A program made the translations under genes and the position numbers. DNA of 12,428 nt from Nitrospinales bacterium (GTDB taxonomy: Bacteria > Nitrospinota_A > UBA7883 > JACRGQ01): assembly GCA_023248615.1 (NCBI GenBank), contig JAHFEI010000021.1, positions 1 through 12,428 of the forward strand. Reading direction: 5' to 3'. Of this stretch, positions 5,402 through 12,428 are shown piece after piece. How positions within the stretch are numbered: the first letter of the stretch is position 1; every line of letters starts with the position of its first letter. The notes beneath the pieces are model-generated. The model was given only the letters and a program-made list of their open reading frames with translations, did no database searches and was not told where the DNA came from.

Positions 5402-6349
5402 CTACGCGGCATCCGGCGCGGGATGTGGTATTGCCACTGTTACCGTCGTGCTTTTCGATTCTTCGGAATCCACCCACATTCGGCCCTTGAAGGATTTGCA
5501 CAGGAAGTATGCCTTTGTGAGGCCACATCCACAGCCTTTTTTCTGGTCTTCTGCGGTATTGCTTCCGCGTTTTCCAAAGCCGACAACAGATTCTATTTCA
5601 TTTTCGGGTATGCCCATGCCGTCGTCGGATATTTCAAGCGTGGTCGTTTTGCCGTCATCCACAAGCTTTATCCCTATCCTTCCGCCCGGATGCCCGTACT
5701 TGCGTGCGTTTGCAACAAGGTCGCGTATCGTATCCGGCATGTAGGAAGGCATCAGGCACTCATCGCCACCATCCGCCGATTTGAAGTCGAACTCCACGAG
5801 GTAATCTTTTTCTTTTTTATCGCGCATATCGTAGGCGATGCAGAAATTCCCCATAGAGTTTTTTTCGGTAGCCTCCAGGAAATCGCAAAGCTGTCCCTTT
5901 ATCTCGTCAAACGGGAGGTACACCCATTTGCGCCAGACATTCTTCCTCGCCATCGCCTCTCGCGCCCGGAAAATGAAGATACTAAGCACGCTTTCTATGT
6001 TGCTTATCCGTGCGTCAACTTCACGCCTTGTCTCGGGTGAAAATGTGGAATTGGATGCCACAGCTTCCGCTATTTCGGCGAGGTCGTCCCGGAATGTATC
6101 CAGATGTTTCTGGGCTTGCTCTATTTCATAGGCTGTCTTCTCTTCGCTACGAAAACTTTCTTCAAGCTCTTGGCAACACCTCATGCTGTTTTCGGCGAAC
6201 TTCTCCCACCGGCAGGTTTTTCTCAGCCTGGTAAAGTTGTCCTTCAATACGTTTACGATGTTTACGAACGAATGCGCGATAAGGATAGATTGCTGTTCCT
6301 TGGTCAGTCCCAACTCGCTGGTGATTTCGATTTTCATTTGTACAGCCAT
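5402..6349 (-). CDS. Histidine kinase with HATPase domain, partner of the CheD-receiver protein
   Basis: A 315-residue cytoplasmic protein. The C-terminal third is a HATPase_c domain: N-box DLVANARKYG (210-219), G1 box ISDDGMGIPE (240-249), the F/G region GFGKRGSN (257-264) and G2 box GCGCGLTKAY (272-281). The N-terminal region is helical. It contains IAHSFVNIVNVL (24-35), where H26 is the best candidate phospho-accepting histidine, though the residue after it is Ser rather than the usual Glu or Asp. The middle (55-130) is acidic, probably coiled-coil. There is no transmembrane segment, PAS or GAF domain, so the signal must come from a partner or this helical region. ATG 6349 is chosen because AAAGG stands eight bases upstream; MKIEI at 6337 is an alternative. 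Probably the first gene of an operon with the CheD-receiver gene and its kinase. Confidence 0.85.
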   Translation of the reverse strand: MAVQMKIEITSELGLTKEQQSILIAHSFVNIVNVLKDNFTRLRKTCRWEKFAENSMRCCQELEESFRSEEKTAYEIEQAQKHLDTFRDDLAEIAEAVASNSTFSPETRREVDARISNIESVLSIFIFRAREAMARKNVWRKWVYLPFDEIKGQLCDFLEATEKNSMGNFCIAYDMRDKKEKDYLVEFDFKSADGGDECLMPSYMPDTIRDLVANARKYGHPGGRIGIKLVDDGKTTTLEISDDGMGIPENEIESVVGFGKRGSNTAEDQKKGCGCGLTKAYFLCKSFKGRMWVDSEESKSTTVTVAIPHPAPDAA

Positions 6350-6378
6350 TCTACATGCCTTTCCGGCAACATGGGCAA

Positions 6379-6405
6379 ATAATATCCGCACGGTGTATTT
6401 GACAA
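6379..6405 (-). promoter_or_regulatory. Possible promoter of the kinase/cheD-receiver operon
   Basis: Read on the minus strand, TTGTCA (complement of 6400-6405) is followed after 15 bp by TATTAT (complement of 6379-6384). The boxes are good but the spacer is two bases short. The -35 overlaps that of the divergent marR promoter, so the two operons could compete for polymerase or share the MarR operator. Confidence 0.35.
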
Positions 6406-6427
6406 GTATGCTATCTGTTAGTAGGCT
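6399..6427 (+). promoter_or_regulatory. Predicted promoter of the marR-efflux operon
   Basis: A perfect TTGACA at 6399-6404 lies 17 bp before TAGGCT at 6422-6427 (3 of 6 for the -10). The predicted transcription start is only a few bases before ATG 6438, so the marR message would have almost no leader, in keeping with the missing Shine-Dalgarno. Confidence 0.5.
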
Positions 6428-6429
6428 AA
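6418..6429. promoter_or_regulatory. SlyA/MarR-type operator TTAGTAGGCTAA
   Basis: A 12 bp site matching 10 of 12 bases of the published SlyA consensus TTAGCAAGCTAA; one base added each side gives GTTAG-TAGG-CTAAC. It covers the predicted -10 box of the marR operon, as expected for an autorepressor. A further inverted repeat, ACCATA-CA-TATGGT (6429-6442), abuts it and spans the start codon. Confidence 0.6.
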
Positions 6430-6437
6430 CCATACAT

Positions 6438-6896
6438 ATGGTAAAGGAAAGAGACGATGTTGGCTCCATGTTCATGGAAATCCAGCGCCACTGGAGGAGC
6501 ATCCTGGATAAGCGCCTGCGCCCGCTTGGGCTTTCGCAGGCCAAGTGGCGCGCATTGCTCCACCTTTCCAAGTCGAAAAACGGCCTGACCCAAACCGACT
6601 TGGCAGCGCATATCGGCATAGAAACGCCTACTTTGGTGCGCCTGCTGGACAGGTTGCAAAAAGACGGGTGGGTGAAGCGGTGCGAATCGCCATCCGACAG
6701 GAGGTGCAAGGTGGTGCGGCTTACCGCAAAGGCGGCGAAGGTTATCCGGCATATCAGCAAAACCGCGCAGGACCTGCGCGACGAACTTTTCTCCGGCGTA
6801 TCGCGCAAGGACCTTGTTGCGGTTGTGCGCGTGCTGTCCAAAATCAAGGCCAGGGCGGAATCGGTACACAACCTAGAAGTGGCAGGCAAGGCATGA
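6438..6896 (+). CDS. MarR/SlyA-family repressor of the efflux operon
   Basis: A 152-residue winged-helix regulator of the MarR family. The core is LGLSQAKWRALLHLS (30-44), recognition helix region QTDLAAHIGIETPTLVRLLDRLQKDGWV (52-79), and a wing with the family's conserved D87-R88-R89 (SPSDRRCK) followed by VVRLTAKA. Helical ends provide the dimer interface. Such proteins usually repress adjacent efflux genes and release DNA when small aromatic or toxic ligands bind. Genetic context fits exactly: its stop codon overlaps the ATG of the outer-membrane factor, and a SlyA-like site lies over its promoter. ATG 6438 is chosen for domain length; ATG 6468 is a later in-frame possibility. No Shine-Dalgarno is visible at either. 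Confidence 0.9.
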   Translation: MVKERDDVGSMFMEIQRHWRSILDKRLRPLGLSQAKWRALLHLSKSKNGLTQTDLAAHIGIETPTLVRLLDRLQKDGWVKRCESPSDRRCKVVRLTAKAAKVIRHISKTAQDLRDELFSGVSRKDLVAVVRVLSKIKARAESVHNLEVAGKA

Positions 6897-8275
6897 GGGC
6901 AGGCGCATCTTTGGACAAAGGGTTCGGTGTTTTCCGCATGGGATACGGGATGTTTGTTTTGGGCTTGTCATTTGCGATGGGGATGCTATTTGTAACGCCG
7001 CTGGCGTATGCGGATGAAGTGGTGCTTTATTCTTCGGCTACGGATAAGCCGCCGCCAGCAATGGTTGCGAAGGGTGAAACCGTCAACCTGCAAAAGTGTG
7101 TAGAAATTGCGCTGGAGCGCCAGCCGAATATACTTGCCGCGCGAAATGCCCAATCTGCGTTGCAAGGCCGTGTGGGGCAGGCGAAAGCAGGGTACTACCC
7201 TAAAGTGGACCTTTCCGCCGGATACAACAAAACCCAGCCGGTGCCATCGCCACTTATACGAACCGCGCCCGGCATATACGACCAATATACGGCGAGCGCG
7301 TCCCTTACGCAGACGCTGTACGATTTCGGAAAAACTTCCGCGCTTGTGGGTATACAGCGGTACGGGCTGGATGCCGCAGAATCGGATTTGGAGAACACAC
7401 GACTATCCATAATCTACGGCGTTAAGGTTGCCTACTACGGTTACTTGCAGGCCGGAAGGAACGTGGCGGTGGGGGAGGAGACGGTGTTGCAACTGAAAAA
7501 ACACATGGAGCAGGCGCAGGCATTTTTCGCGGCTGGCACGAGGCCGAAGTACGATGTTACGAAGGCCGAGGTGGATTTGAGCAACGCGAAGCTGGCCCTG
7601 ATGCATGCCGTCAATTATGTCCGGCTTGCCAAGCTGAACCTCGACAATGCGATGGGGATACCGGGCGCTACCGATTTCAGCCTGGTGGACGACATGGACT
7701 ACCGCAAATACAACATCAACCTGGAGGATTCTGTAGCCAGGGCTTATACCTCAAGGCCAGATATCCGCTCAATGATGGCCAAAAAACACGGCGCGGAGGA
7801 ATCGCTCGACCTTGCCAAAAGGGGGTACTACCCCACATTGTCCGGTTATGCGCAGTACAACTGGGCTGGCACGGCGCTTCCTTTAAGTGACGGCTGGAAC
7901 GTTGGCGTATCGCTTACGTTGCCGCTTTTCAGCGGGTTTTCCACCAGCTACCAGGTTCAGGAATCACGCGCAAATTATGACCTCTCCGTCTCCAACGAAG
8001 AACAATTGCGCCAAAATGTATTTTACGAAGTGCACCAGGCATATCTGAATATGAAGGAAGCTGAAGAGAGGATTTCCTCATCAGAGCTTGTGGTACGGCA
8101 GGTGCAAGAAGTAATGGATATGGCTATCGGGCGGTACGGGGCTGGCGTAGGCACCCCGATAGAAGTTACAGACGCCCAGATAGCGCTCAGCAACGCAAAG
8201 ACCACATACATCCAGTCCCTATCGGATTACAAATTGGCGCAAGCGGCCCTCGAAAAAGCTATCGGAGGAAGATAA
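6893..8275 (+). CDS. TolC-like outer-membrane efflux channel protein
   Basis: A 460-residue outer-membrane factor of the OEP/TolC family. An N-terminal signal peptide (hydrophobic 19-35, cleavage expected after AYA at 38-40) precedes the mature domain. The two OEP repeats show the usual landmarks: V-N-L-Q-K-C-V-E-I-A-L at the start, G-Y-Y-P-K-V-D-L-S-A-G-Y, TQTLYDFGKTSA in the first half, and GYYPTLSGYAQYNWAG, SLTLPLFSGF and a terminal Y-x-L-A-Q-A-A-L-E in the second. It would form the trimeric channel through which the pump encoded downstream expels its substrates. The ATG at 6893 overlaps the marR stop as ATGA, indicating translational coupling. A second Met at residue 16 would also leave a normal signal peptide. 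No lipobox is seen, so it is probably not lipidated. Confidence 0.92.
   Translation: MRAGASLDKGFGVFRMGYGMFVLGLSFAMGMLFVTPLAYADEVVLYSSATDKPPPAMVAKGETVNLQKCVEIALERQPNILAARNAQSALQGRVGQAKAGYYPKVDLSAGYNKTQPVPSPLIRTAPGIYDQYTASASLTQTLYDFGKTSALVGIQRYGLDAAESDLENTRLSIIYGVKVAYYGYLQAGRNVAVGEETVLQLKKHMEQAQAFFAAGTRPKYDVTKAEVDLSNAKLALMHAVNYVRLAKLNLDNAMGIPGATDFSLVDDMDYRKYNINLEDSVARAYTSRPDIRSMMAKKHGAEESLDLAKRGYYPTLSGYAQYNWAGTALPLSDGWNVGVSLTLPLFSGFSTSYQVQESRANYDLSVSNEEQLRQNVFYEVHQAYLNMKEAEERISSSELVVRQVQEVMDMAIGRYGAGVGTPIEVTDAQIALSNAKTTYIQSLSDYKLAQAALEKAIGGR
8264..8269 (+). promoter_or_regulatory. Strong ribosome binding site within the upstream gene's end
   Basis: GGAGGA, five bases before ATG 8275, lies inside the last codons of the channel gene. 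It fixes the adaptor's start, giving a TAATG stop-start overlap. Confidence 0.7.
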
Positions 8276-9438
8276 TGGATTTTCTAGGACTCTCCCAGTC
8301 ACGTTTTTGCCCTATCCGGCTGTCCTGCGCCATGATGCTGGCGCTTTTGGTTTTTTCCGCCGCCTGTTCAAAAGGCCCCGAATTGCCGGCGCAGAAAAAG
8401 CCGGGCATGGCGGCACCGGTGAAAGTTGCCAAAGCGGAGCTAAAAGATGTTCCGCTACAGATTGAGGCTGTCGGCAACATAGAAGCCTTTTCCACAGTAG
8501 CGGTGACGGCCCAGATTAGCGGGCAGATAGAAAAAATCCATTTTAAGGAAGGGCAACGCGTAAAGGAGGGCGACCTGCTGGTTACCATAGACCCGCGCCC
8601 CTACAAAGCCGTGGTTGCGCAGGGCGAGGCTGTTTTGGCTCGCGATATGGCGCAGATGGAAACCGCCAGAAGGGAAGCGGCGCGCTACGGCGGGCTGGTG
8701 GCGAATGGATATGTTTCGCAGTCCCAGTATGACCAGATAAAATCTTCCGCCGATTCCCTCCAGTCGGTAGTGGCTGCGGACAAGGCGGCGGTGGATAATG
8801 CAAAGCTCCAACTGGGGTACTGTTTTATCCATTCTCCAATAACCGGGCAGACCGGCGTAATACTCATTGATGAGGGGAACGCCGTTAAGGCCAACGACAA
8901 GACGTTGGTGACTATCATGCAGGTGAAACCGTTATACGCCAATTTTTCCGTACCTCAGCAGTACTTGCATGAAATAAACAAGCGCCAGGCGGCAGGGAAG
9001 TTGCGCGTGGCCGTTTCTCCTCCCGGTTCCGGCCTACCCCCGGTGAATGGGGTCTTGACGTTTATCGATAACAGCGTAGATTCCGCAACGGGAACCATCA
9101 AGCTGAAAGCAGCATTTGATAGCTCGGACAAACTTCTCTGGCCCGGCCAATTTGTGAAAGCGTCGCTACTTCTCTCTACCGAGAAGGGCGCGGTGGTTAT
9201 TCCATCGCAGGCCGTAATGGCCAGCCAAAAGGGGCAGTCTGTTTATGTCGTCAAGCCGGATGGCTCCGCCGAGATGCGGATTGTTACGGTAAGCCGCGTT
9301 TACGGGGAAGAATCGCTTATAGCTTCCGGCATAGAAGCGGGAGAAACCGTGGTGATAGACGGGCAACTACAGATTCTCCCCGGCGGAAAGGTGAAGGTAT
9401 CGGAGAACCGGGGTGGGGATAAGGGACAGGGTAAGTGA
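8275..9438 (+). CDS. RND periplasmic adaptor (membrane fusion protein), MdtA-like
   Basis: A 387-residue HlyD/AcrA-type adaptor that links the inner-membrane pump to the outer-membrane channel. A hydrophobic N-terminus ends at C31 (VFSAAC), a possible though imperfect lipobox, so the protein may be a lipoprotein. The mature part shows the lipoyl half-motif VTAQISGQIEKIHFKEGQ followed by V-K-E-G-D-L-L-V-T-I-D, a coiled-coil hairpin (about 105-175), the second lipoyl half with SPITGQTGVILIDEGN, the beta-barrel segment FIDNSVDSATGTIKLKA-type sequence, and the membrane-proximal VVIPSQAV motif. The start overlaps the upstream stop by one base. The stop (9436-9438) overlaps the pump's GTG start, so adaptor and pump are made in step. 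The MdtA resemblance is by sequence style and by the type of pump it accompanies. Confidence 0.92.
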   Translation: MDFLGLSQSRFCPIRLSCAMMLALLVFSAACSKGPELPAQKKPGMAAPVKVAKAELKDVPLQIEAVGNIEAFSTVAVTAQISGQIEKIHFKEGQRVKEGDLLVTIDPRPYKAVVAQGEAVLARDMAQMETARREAARYGGLVANGYVSQSQYDQIKSSADSLQSVVAADKAAVDNAKLQLGYCFIHSPITGQTGVILIDEGNAVKANDKTLVTIMQVKPLYANFSVPQQYLHEINKRQAAGKLRVAVSPPGSGLPPVNGVLTFIDNSVDSATGTIKLKAAFDSSDKLLWPGQFVKASLLLSTEKGAVVIPSQAVMASQKGQSVYVVKPDGSAEMRIVTVSRVYGEESLIASGIEAGETVVIDGQLQILPGGKVKVSENRGGDKGQGK

Positions 9439-12428
9439 ACATCTCCGCCCTTTTCATACGCCGTCCTGTCATGACGACGCTCGTGATGGCGGCTATCCTT
9501 TTGTTCGGCATCGTGGCATACCGGATGCTTCCGGTGAGCGACCTGCCGAACGTGGATTTTCCTACCATAAGCGTCAGCGCCAACCTTCCCGGCGCAAGCC
9601 CTGAGACTATGGCTTCGGCGGTGGCAACACCGCTGGAGAGGCAATTCTCCACCATCGCCGGGGTTGATTCCATGACCTCGTTGAACTCCCAGGGCATAAC
9701 CCAGATAACCCTGCAATTCAGCCTGGACAGGAACATTGACGCGGCGGCGCAGGACGTGCAAGCGATGATTGCCAAAACGGCGCGCAACCTTCCGCAGGAT
9801 ATGCCCAGCCCGCCTTCCTACCAGAAGGTGAACCCGGCGGATTCTCCGATACTTTACTTGGCCCTCAGTTCACCCACATTGCCGCTTTCCCAGGTAAACG
9901 AATTTGCGGACACCCTGCTTGCGCAACGCATCTCCATGGTAAGCGGTGTTGCGCAGGTGCAGATTTTCGGGGCGCAGAAGTACGCGGTGCGCATCGATTT
10001 AGATCCCAATACCCTCGCCTCTCTCGGTTTGGGGACAGACGAAGTGGCAAATGCAGTTCAGCAGGGGAACGTGAACATGCCGTCCGGCACAATAGACGGA
10101 GCCAAACGCGCATTTACAATCCAGACGGCGGGACAGCTACTGGATGCCGCCGCATACCGCCCGCTTATCGTTGCCTACCGCAATGGCCGACCGGTGCGGC
10201 TACAAGAGCTTGGAAGGGTAACGGACAGCGTGGAGAACGACAAACTGGCGAGTTGGTATAGGGACACACGCGCAGTCGTCCTTGCCATACAGCGCCAGCC
10301 GGGGACAAATACTGTGGAAGTGGTGGACTCCATAAAAAAGCTGCTCCCCGTGTTCAGTTCGCAGATGCCAGCATCGGTGAACCTAGAGGTGATTTACGAC
10401 CGCTCCTTCTCAATCCGCGAATCGGTAAAAGACGTTAAATTCACGCTTATGCTCACCATGGCGCTTGTGGTGCTGGTGATATTCCTTTTCCTGAAAAACA
10501 TTTCGTCCACCATTATCCCCAGCCTTGCCCTGCCCATGTCCATCGTCGGCACATTTGCCGTTTTGTACCTTCTTGGCTACAGCATAGATAATTTATCGCT
10601 CATGGCCCTTACGCTTTCCGTAGGGTTTGTGGTGGACGACGCGATAGTGATGCTGGAAAACGTAGTGCGCCACATGGAAAACGGCGAAAGCGCCTTTGAC
10701 GCGGCCATCAACGGTTCCAAGGAAATAGGCTTTACCATCCTTTCCATGACTATTTCGCTTGTGGCGGTTTTCATACCGGTATTTTTTATGGGAGGTATAC
10801 TCGGAAGGCTCCTCCACGAATTTTCCGTCACCATCTGCACGGCGATACTGGTTTCCGGCTTCGTGTCGCTTACTCTCACGCCGATGCTGTGTAGCCGTTA
10901 TTTACGCCATGAGGGCGAGGAAAAACATGGGAGAGCCTATACAACTTTGGAAAACGGTTTTCAGTGGACGCTCTCCGCCTATAAAAAGAGCCTCCAATCC
11001 GTTATGCGGCACCAAGGGGTTACGTTGGCGCTCTCGGCAATTATCTTGGTCGCCACCATTTTCCTTTTCACCAAAATGCCGGGGGGATTCCTTCCTCCGG
11101 AGGATACGGGGCAGATATTCGCGTTCACCGAAGCGCAGCAGGGAATCAGTTTTCGGGATATGGTTGCCCACCAACGGGAGTTGGCCAAGATTGTGCTTGC
11201 CGACCCGAACGTGGAAGGTTTTATGTCCAGCGTTGGCGCTGGTGGGCCGAACGCGGCGGCGAATACCGGCCGCATCTTCATGCGGCTGAAAGCGCGGGAA
11301 GAGCGGGCATTAAGCGCGGATGAAGTGGTGCAGGAGCTTCGCCCCAAGCTGGCGCAGGTGCCGGGGATACGCGCATTTATGCAGGTGCCGCCGCCTATCC
11401 GTATCGGCGGGCAACTTACGAAAAGCCAATACCAATACACTTTGCAAAGCCCCTCCACAGACGACCTGTACAAATACTCGGCTGAGTTGGAGGAAAAAAT
11501 GCGCTCCCTGCCGATGTTGCAGGATGTTACCAGCGACATGCAGTTAAAAAATCCGCAAATCAACCTGGAAGTGAAACACGACGCCGCATCATCGTACGGT
11601 ATCACCACGGCTCAGATAGAAGATACCCTTTATGCCGCCTACGGCTCGCGCCAGGTTTCCACCATCTATGCCCCAACCAACCAATATAAGGTCATCATGG
11701 AGCTTGCGCCGGAGTATCAGATGGATACTGCCGCCTTATCCATGCTCTATGTCCGTTCGACCGGGGGAAAGCTTGTTCCCCTGAGTGAAGTGGCGGAGAT
11801 AAACGTGGGTGTGGGGCCGCTTTCCGTGAACCATCTTGGACAGCTCCCGGCGGTTACTATCTCTTTCAACCTCAAGCCCGGCGCATCTCTCAGTGATGCC
11901 GTATCCGCAATAGATTCGCTTGCCGCCGTAACGCTTCCTTCAACAGTCAGCACCGGATTTCAGGGGGCGGCGCAGGCGTTCCAATCCTCGTTTAAGGGGA
12001 TGTGGGTAATCGTTCTTATGGCTATACTCGTAATCTACATCGTACTGGGTATTCTTTACGAGAGCTTCGTACATCCGCTCACCATCCTTTCGGGGCTTCC
12101 CTCGGCGGGGCTTGGGGCGGTGATAACCTTGATGTTCTTCCACAAGGAGCTGAATATCTACTCACTCGTCGGTATCATCATGCTTGTGGGTATCGTAAAA
12201 AAGAACGCAATCATGATGATAGATTTTGCGCTCGATGCGCAAAGGAAAGGTGCGCTCGAACCAGCTGAGGCGATATACCAAGGGGCTATTATCCGCTTCA
12301 GGCCGATTATGATGACTACTATGGCCGCGCTTATGGGCACTTTGCCCATCGCTATGGGCATGGGCGCGGGCGCTGAATCGCGCAGGCCGCTCGGTATGGC
12401 TGTTGTCGGCGGGTTGCTGTTTTCACAG
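9435..12428 (+). CDS. RND efflux pump, MdtB/MdtC-like (3' end beyond window)
   Basis: A proton-driven HAE-1-type inner-membrane transporter, 998 codons in the window and open at its edge; the family is about 1,030 residues, so only some 30 residues are missing. It starts at GTG 9435, overlapping the adaptor's stop by four bases with AGGG upstream. Evidence: the N-terminal LFIRRPVMTTLVM helix, LPVSDLPNVDFPTISVSANL and PGASPETMASAVATPLERQ; the proton-relay pair D401/D402 in TM4 (GFVVDDAIVMLENV); GGFLPPEDTGQ at the second half; and TM10 GIVKKNAIMMIDFALDAQR with K923. The KKNAIMM form, the FRPIMMTT segment and the N-terminal wording are closest to E. coli MdtB/MdtC rather than AcrB. The frame is uninterrupted. 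Substrates cannot be told; MdtBC-type pumps export drugs and bile-salt-like compounds. Whether a second pump gene follows, as in mdtABC, lies outside the window. Confidence 0.95.
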   Translation, partial: MNISALFIRRPVMTTLVMAAILLFGIVAYRMLPVSDLPNVDFPTISVSANLPGASPETMASAVATPLERQFSTIAGVDSMTSLNSQGITQITLQFSLDRNIDAAAQDVQAMIAKTARNLPQDMPSPPSYQKVNPADSPILYLALSSPTLPLSQVNEFADTLLAQRISMVSGVAQVQIFGAQKYAVRIDLDPNTLASLGLGTDEVANAVQQGNVNMPSGTIDGAKRAFTIQTAGQLLDAAAYRPLIVAYRNGRPVRLQELGRVTDSVENDKLASWYRDTRAVVLAIQRQPGTNTVEVVDSIKKLLPVFSSQMPASVNLEVIYDRSFSIRESVKDVKFTLMLTMALVVLVIFLFLKNISSTIIPSLALPMSIVGTFAVLYLLGYSIDNLSLMALTLSVGFVVDDAIVMLENVVRHMENGESAFDAAINGSKEIGFTILSMTISLVAVFIPVFFMGGILGRLLHEFSVTICTAILVSGFVSLTLTPMLCSRYLRHEGEEKHGRAYTTLENGFQWTLSAYKKSLQSVMRHQGVTLALSAIILVATIFLFTKMPGGFLPPEDTGQIFAFTEAQQGISFRDMVAHQRELAKIVLADPNVEGFMSSVGAGGPNAAANTGRIFMRLKAREERALSADEVVQELRPKLAQVPGIRAFMQVPPPIRIGGQLTKSQYQYTLQSPSTDDLYKYSAELEEKMRSLPMLQDVTSDMQLKNPQINLEVKHDAASSYGITTAQIEDTLYAAYGSRQVSTIYAPTNQYKVIMELAPEYQMDTAALSMLYVRSTGGKLVPLSEVAEINVGVGPLSVNHLGQLPAVTISFNLKPGASLSDAVSAIDSLAAVTLPSTVSTGFQGAAQAFQSSFKGMWVIVLMAILVIYIVLGILYESFVHPLTILSGLPSAGLGAVITLMFFHKELNIYSLVGIIMLVGIVKKNAIMMIDFALDAQRKGALEPAEAIYQGAIIRFRPIMMTTMAALMGTLPIAMGMGAGAESRRPLGMAVVGGLLFSQ

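Noticed and set aside
6183..6437. Upstream extension of the marR frame
   Set aside because: It runs antisense to the kinase gene and across the predicted promoter and operator; MarR homology starts after 6438.
6545..6892. Upstream extension of the outer-membrane channel frame through marR
   Set aside because: Out-of-frame shadow of marR; the signal peptide begins right after ATG 6893.
10759..11289. Open frame of 176 codons inside the pump gene
   Set aside because: Shifted-frame shadow of the RND gene, rich in Arg/Ser/Pro and without any family motif.
1..12428. tRNA, rRNA, CRISPR arrays, insertion sequences
   Set aside because: No cloverleaf-type sequence, regularly spaced repeats, transposase motifs or terminal inverted repeats were seen on either strand.

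Overview
The window comes from a Gram-negative bacterium of intermediate G+C content. It carries an outer-membrane channel with a signal peptide, a complete-looking tripartite RND efflux system, leader peptidase, chemotaxis-type signalling and a cyclic-di-GMP hydrolase domain, which suggests a motile, environmentally responsive organism. Bacteriohemerythrin, HD-GYP and CheD together fit deltaproteobacterial, Nitrospirota/Nitrospinota or magnetotactic-type lineages, but the sequence read by eye does not settle the phylum.

Layout. (1) 1-1085: the 3' end of lepB (signal peptidase I, +) runs into the convergent rsmA (16S rRNA dimethyltransferase, -), with 42 bp of coding overlap. (2) 1205-2490: a DUF3391/HD-GYP phosphodiesterase gene (+) whose -10 box lies so close to its ATG that the mRNA may be leaderless. 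(3) 2585-3657: a minus-strand pair, a tandem-HTH CI-type regulator translationally coupled (ATGA) to a bacteriohemerythrin. (4) 3658-4047: a 390 bp control region with two perfect palindromes 30 bp apart. One fills the 17 bp spacer of a strong sigma70-type promoter pointing right. A third, different palindrome sits just before a second CI-type HTH gene (4048-4443, +). (5) 4453-6349: a minus-strand signalling pair, a HATPase-type histidine kinase followed by a protein that fuses CheD to a CheB-like receiver. (6) 6438-12428: a plus-strand efflux operon, marR - outer-membrane factor - periplasmic adaptor - MdtB/MdtC-like RND pump. All genes are joined by 1-4 bp overlaps and the last is cut by the window edge.

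How the genes work together. The MarR protein probably represses its own operon through a SlyA-like site (TTAGTAGGCTAA) that covers the -10 box. The kinase and the CheD-receiver protein probably form a phosphorelay that acts on chemoreceptor deamidation. The hemerythrin/tandem-HTH pair and the second HTH gene look like a phage-immunity-style double regulator around shared operators, but no phage structural or integration gene is visible. This regulator-hemerythrin module and the CheD-receiver/kinase pair are the least ordinary parts of the window.
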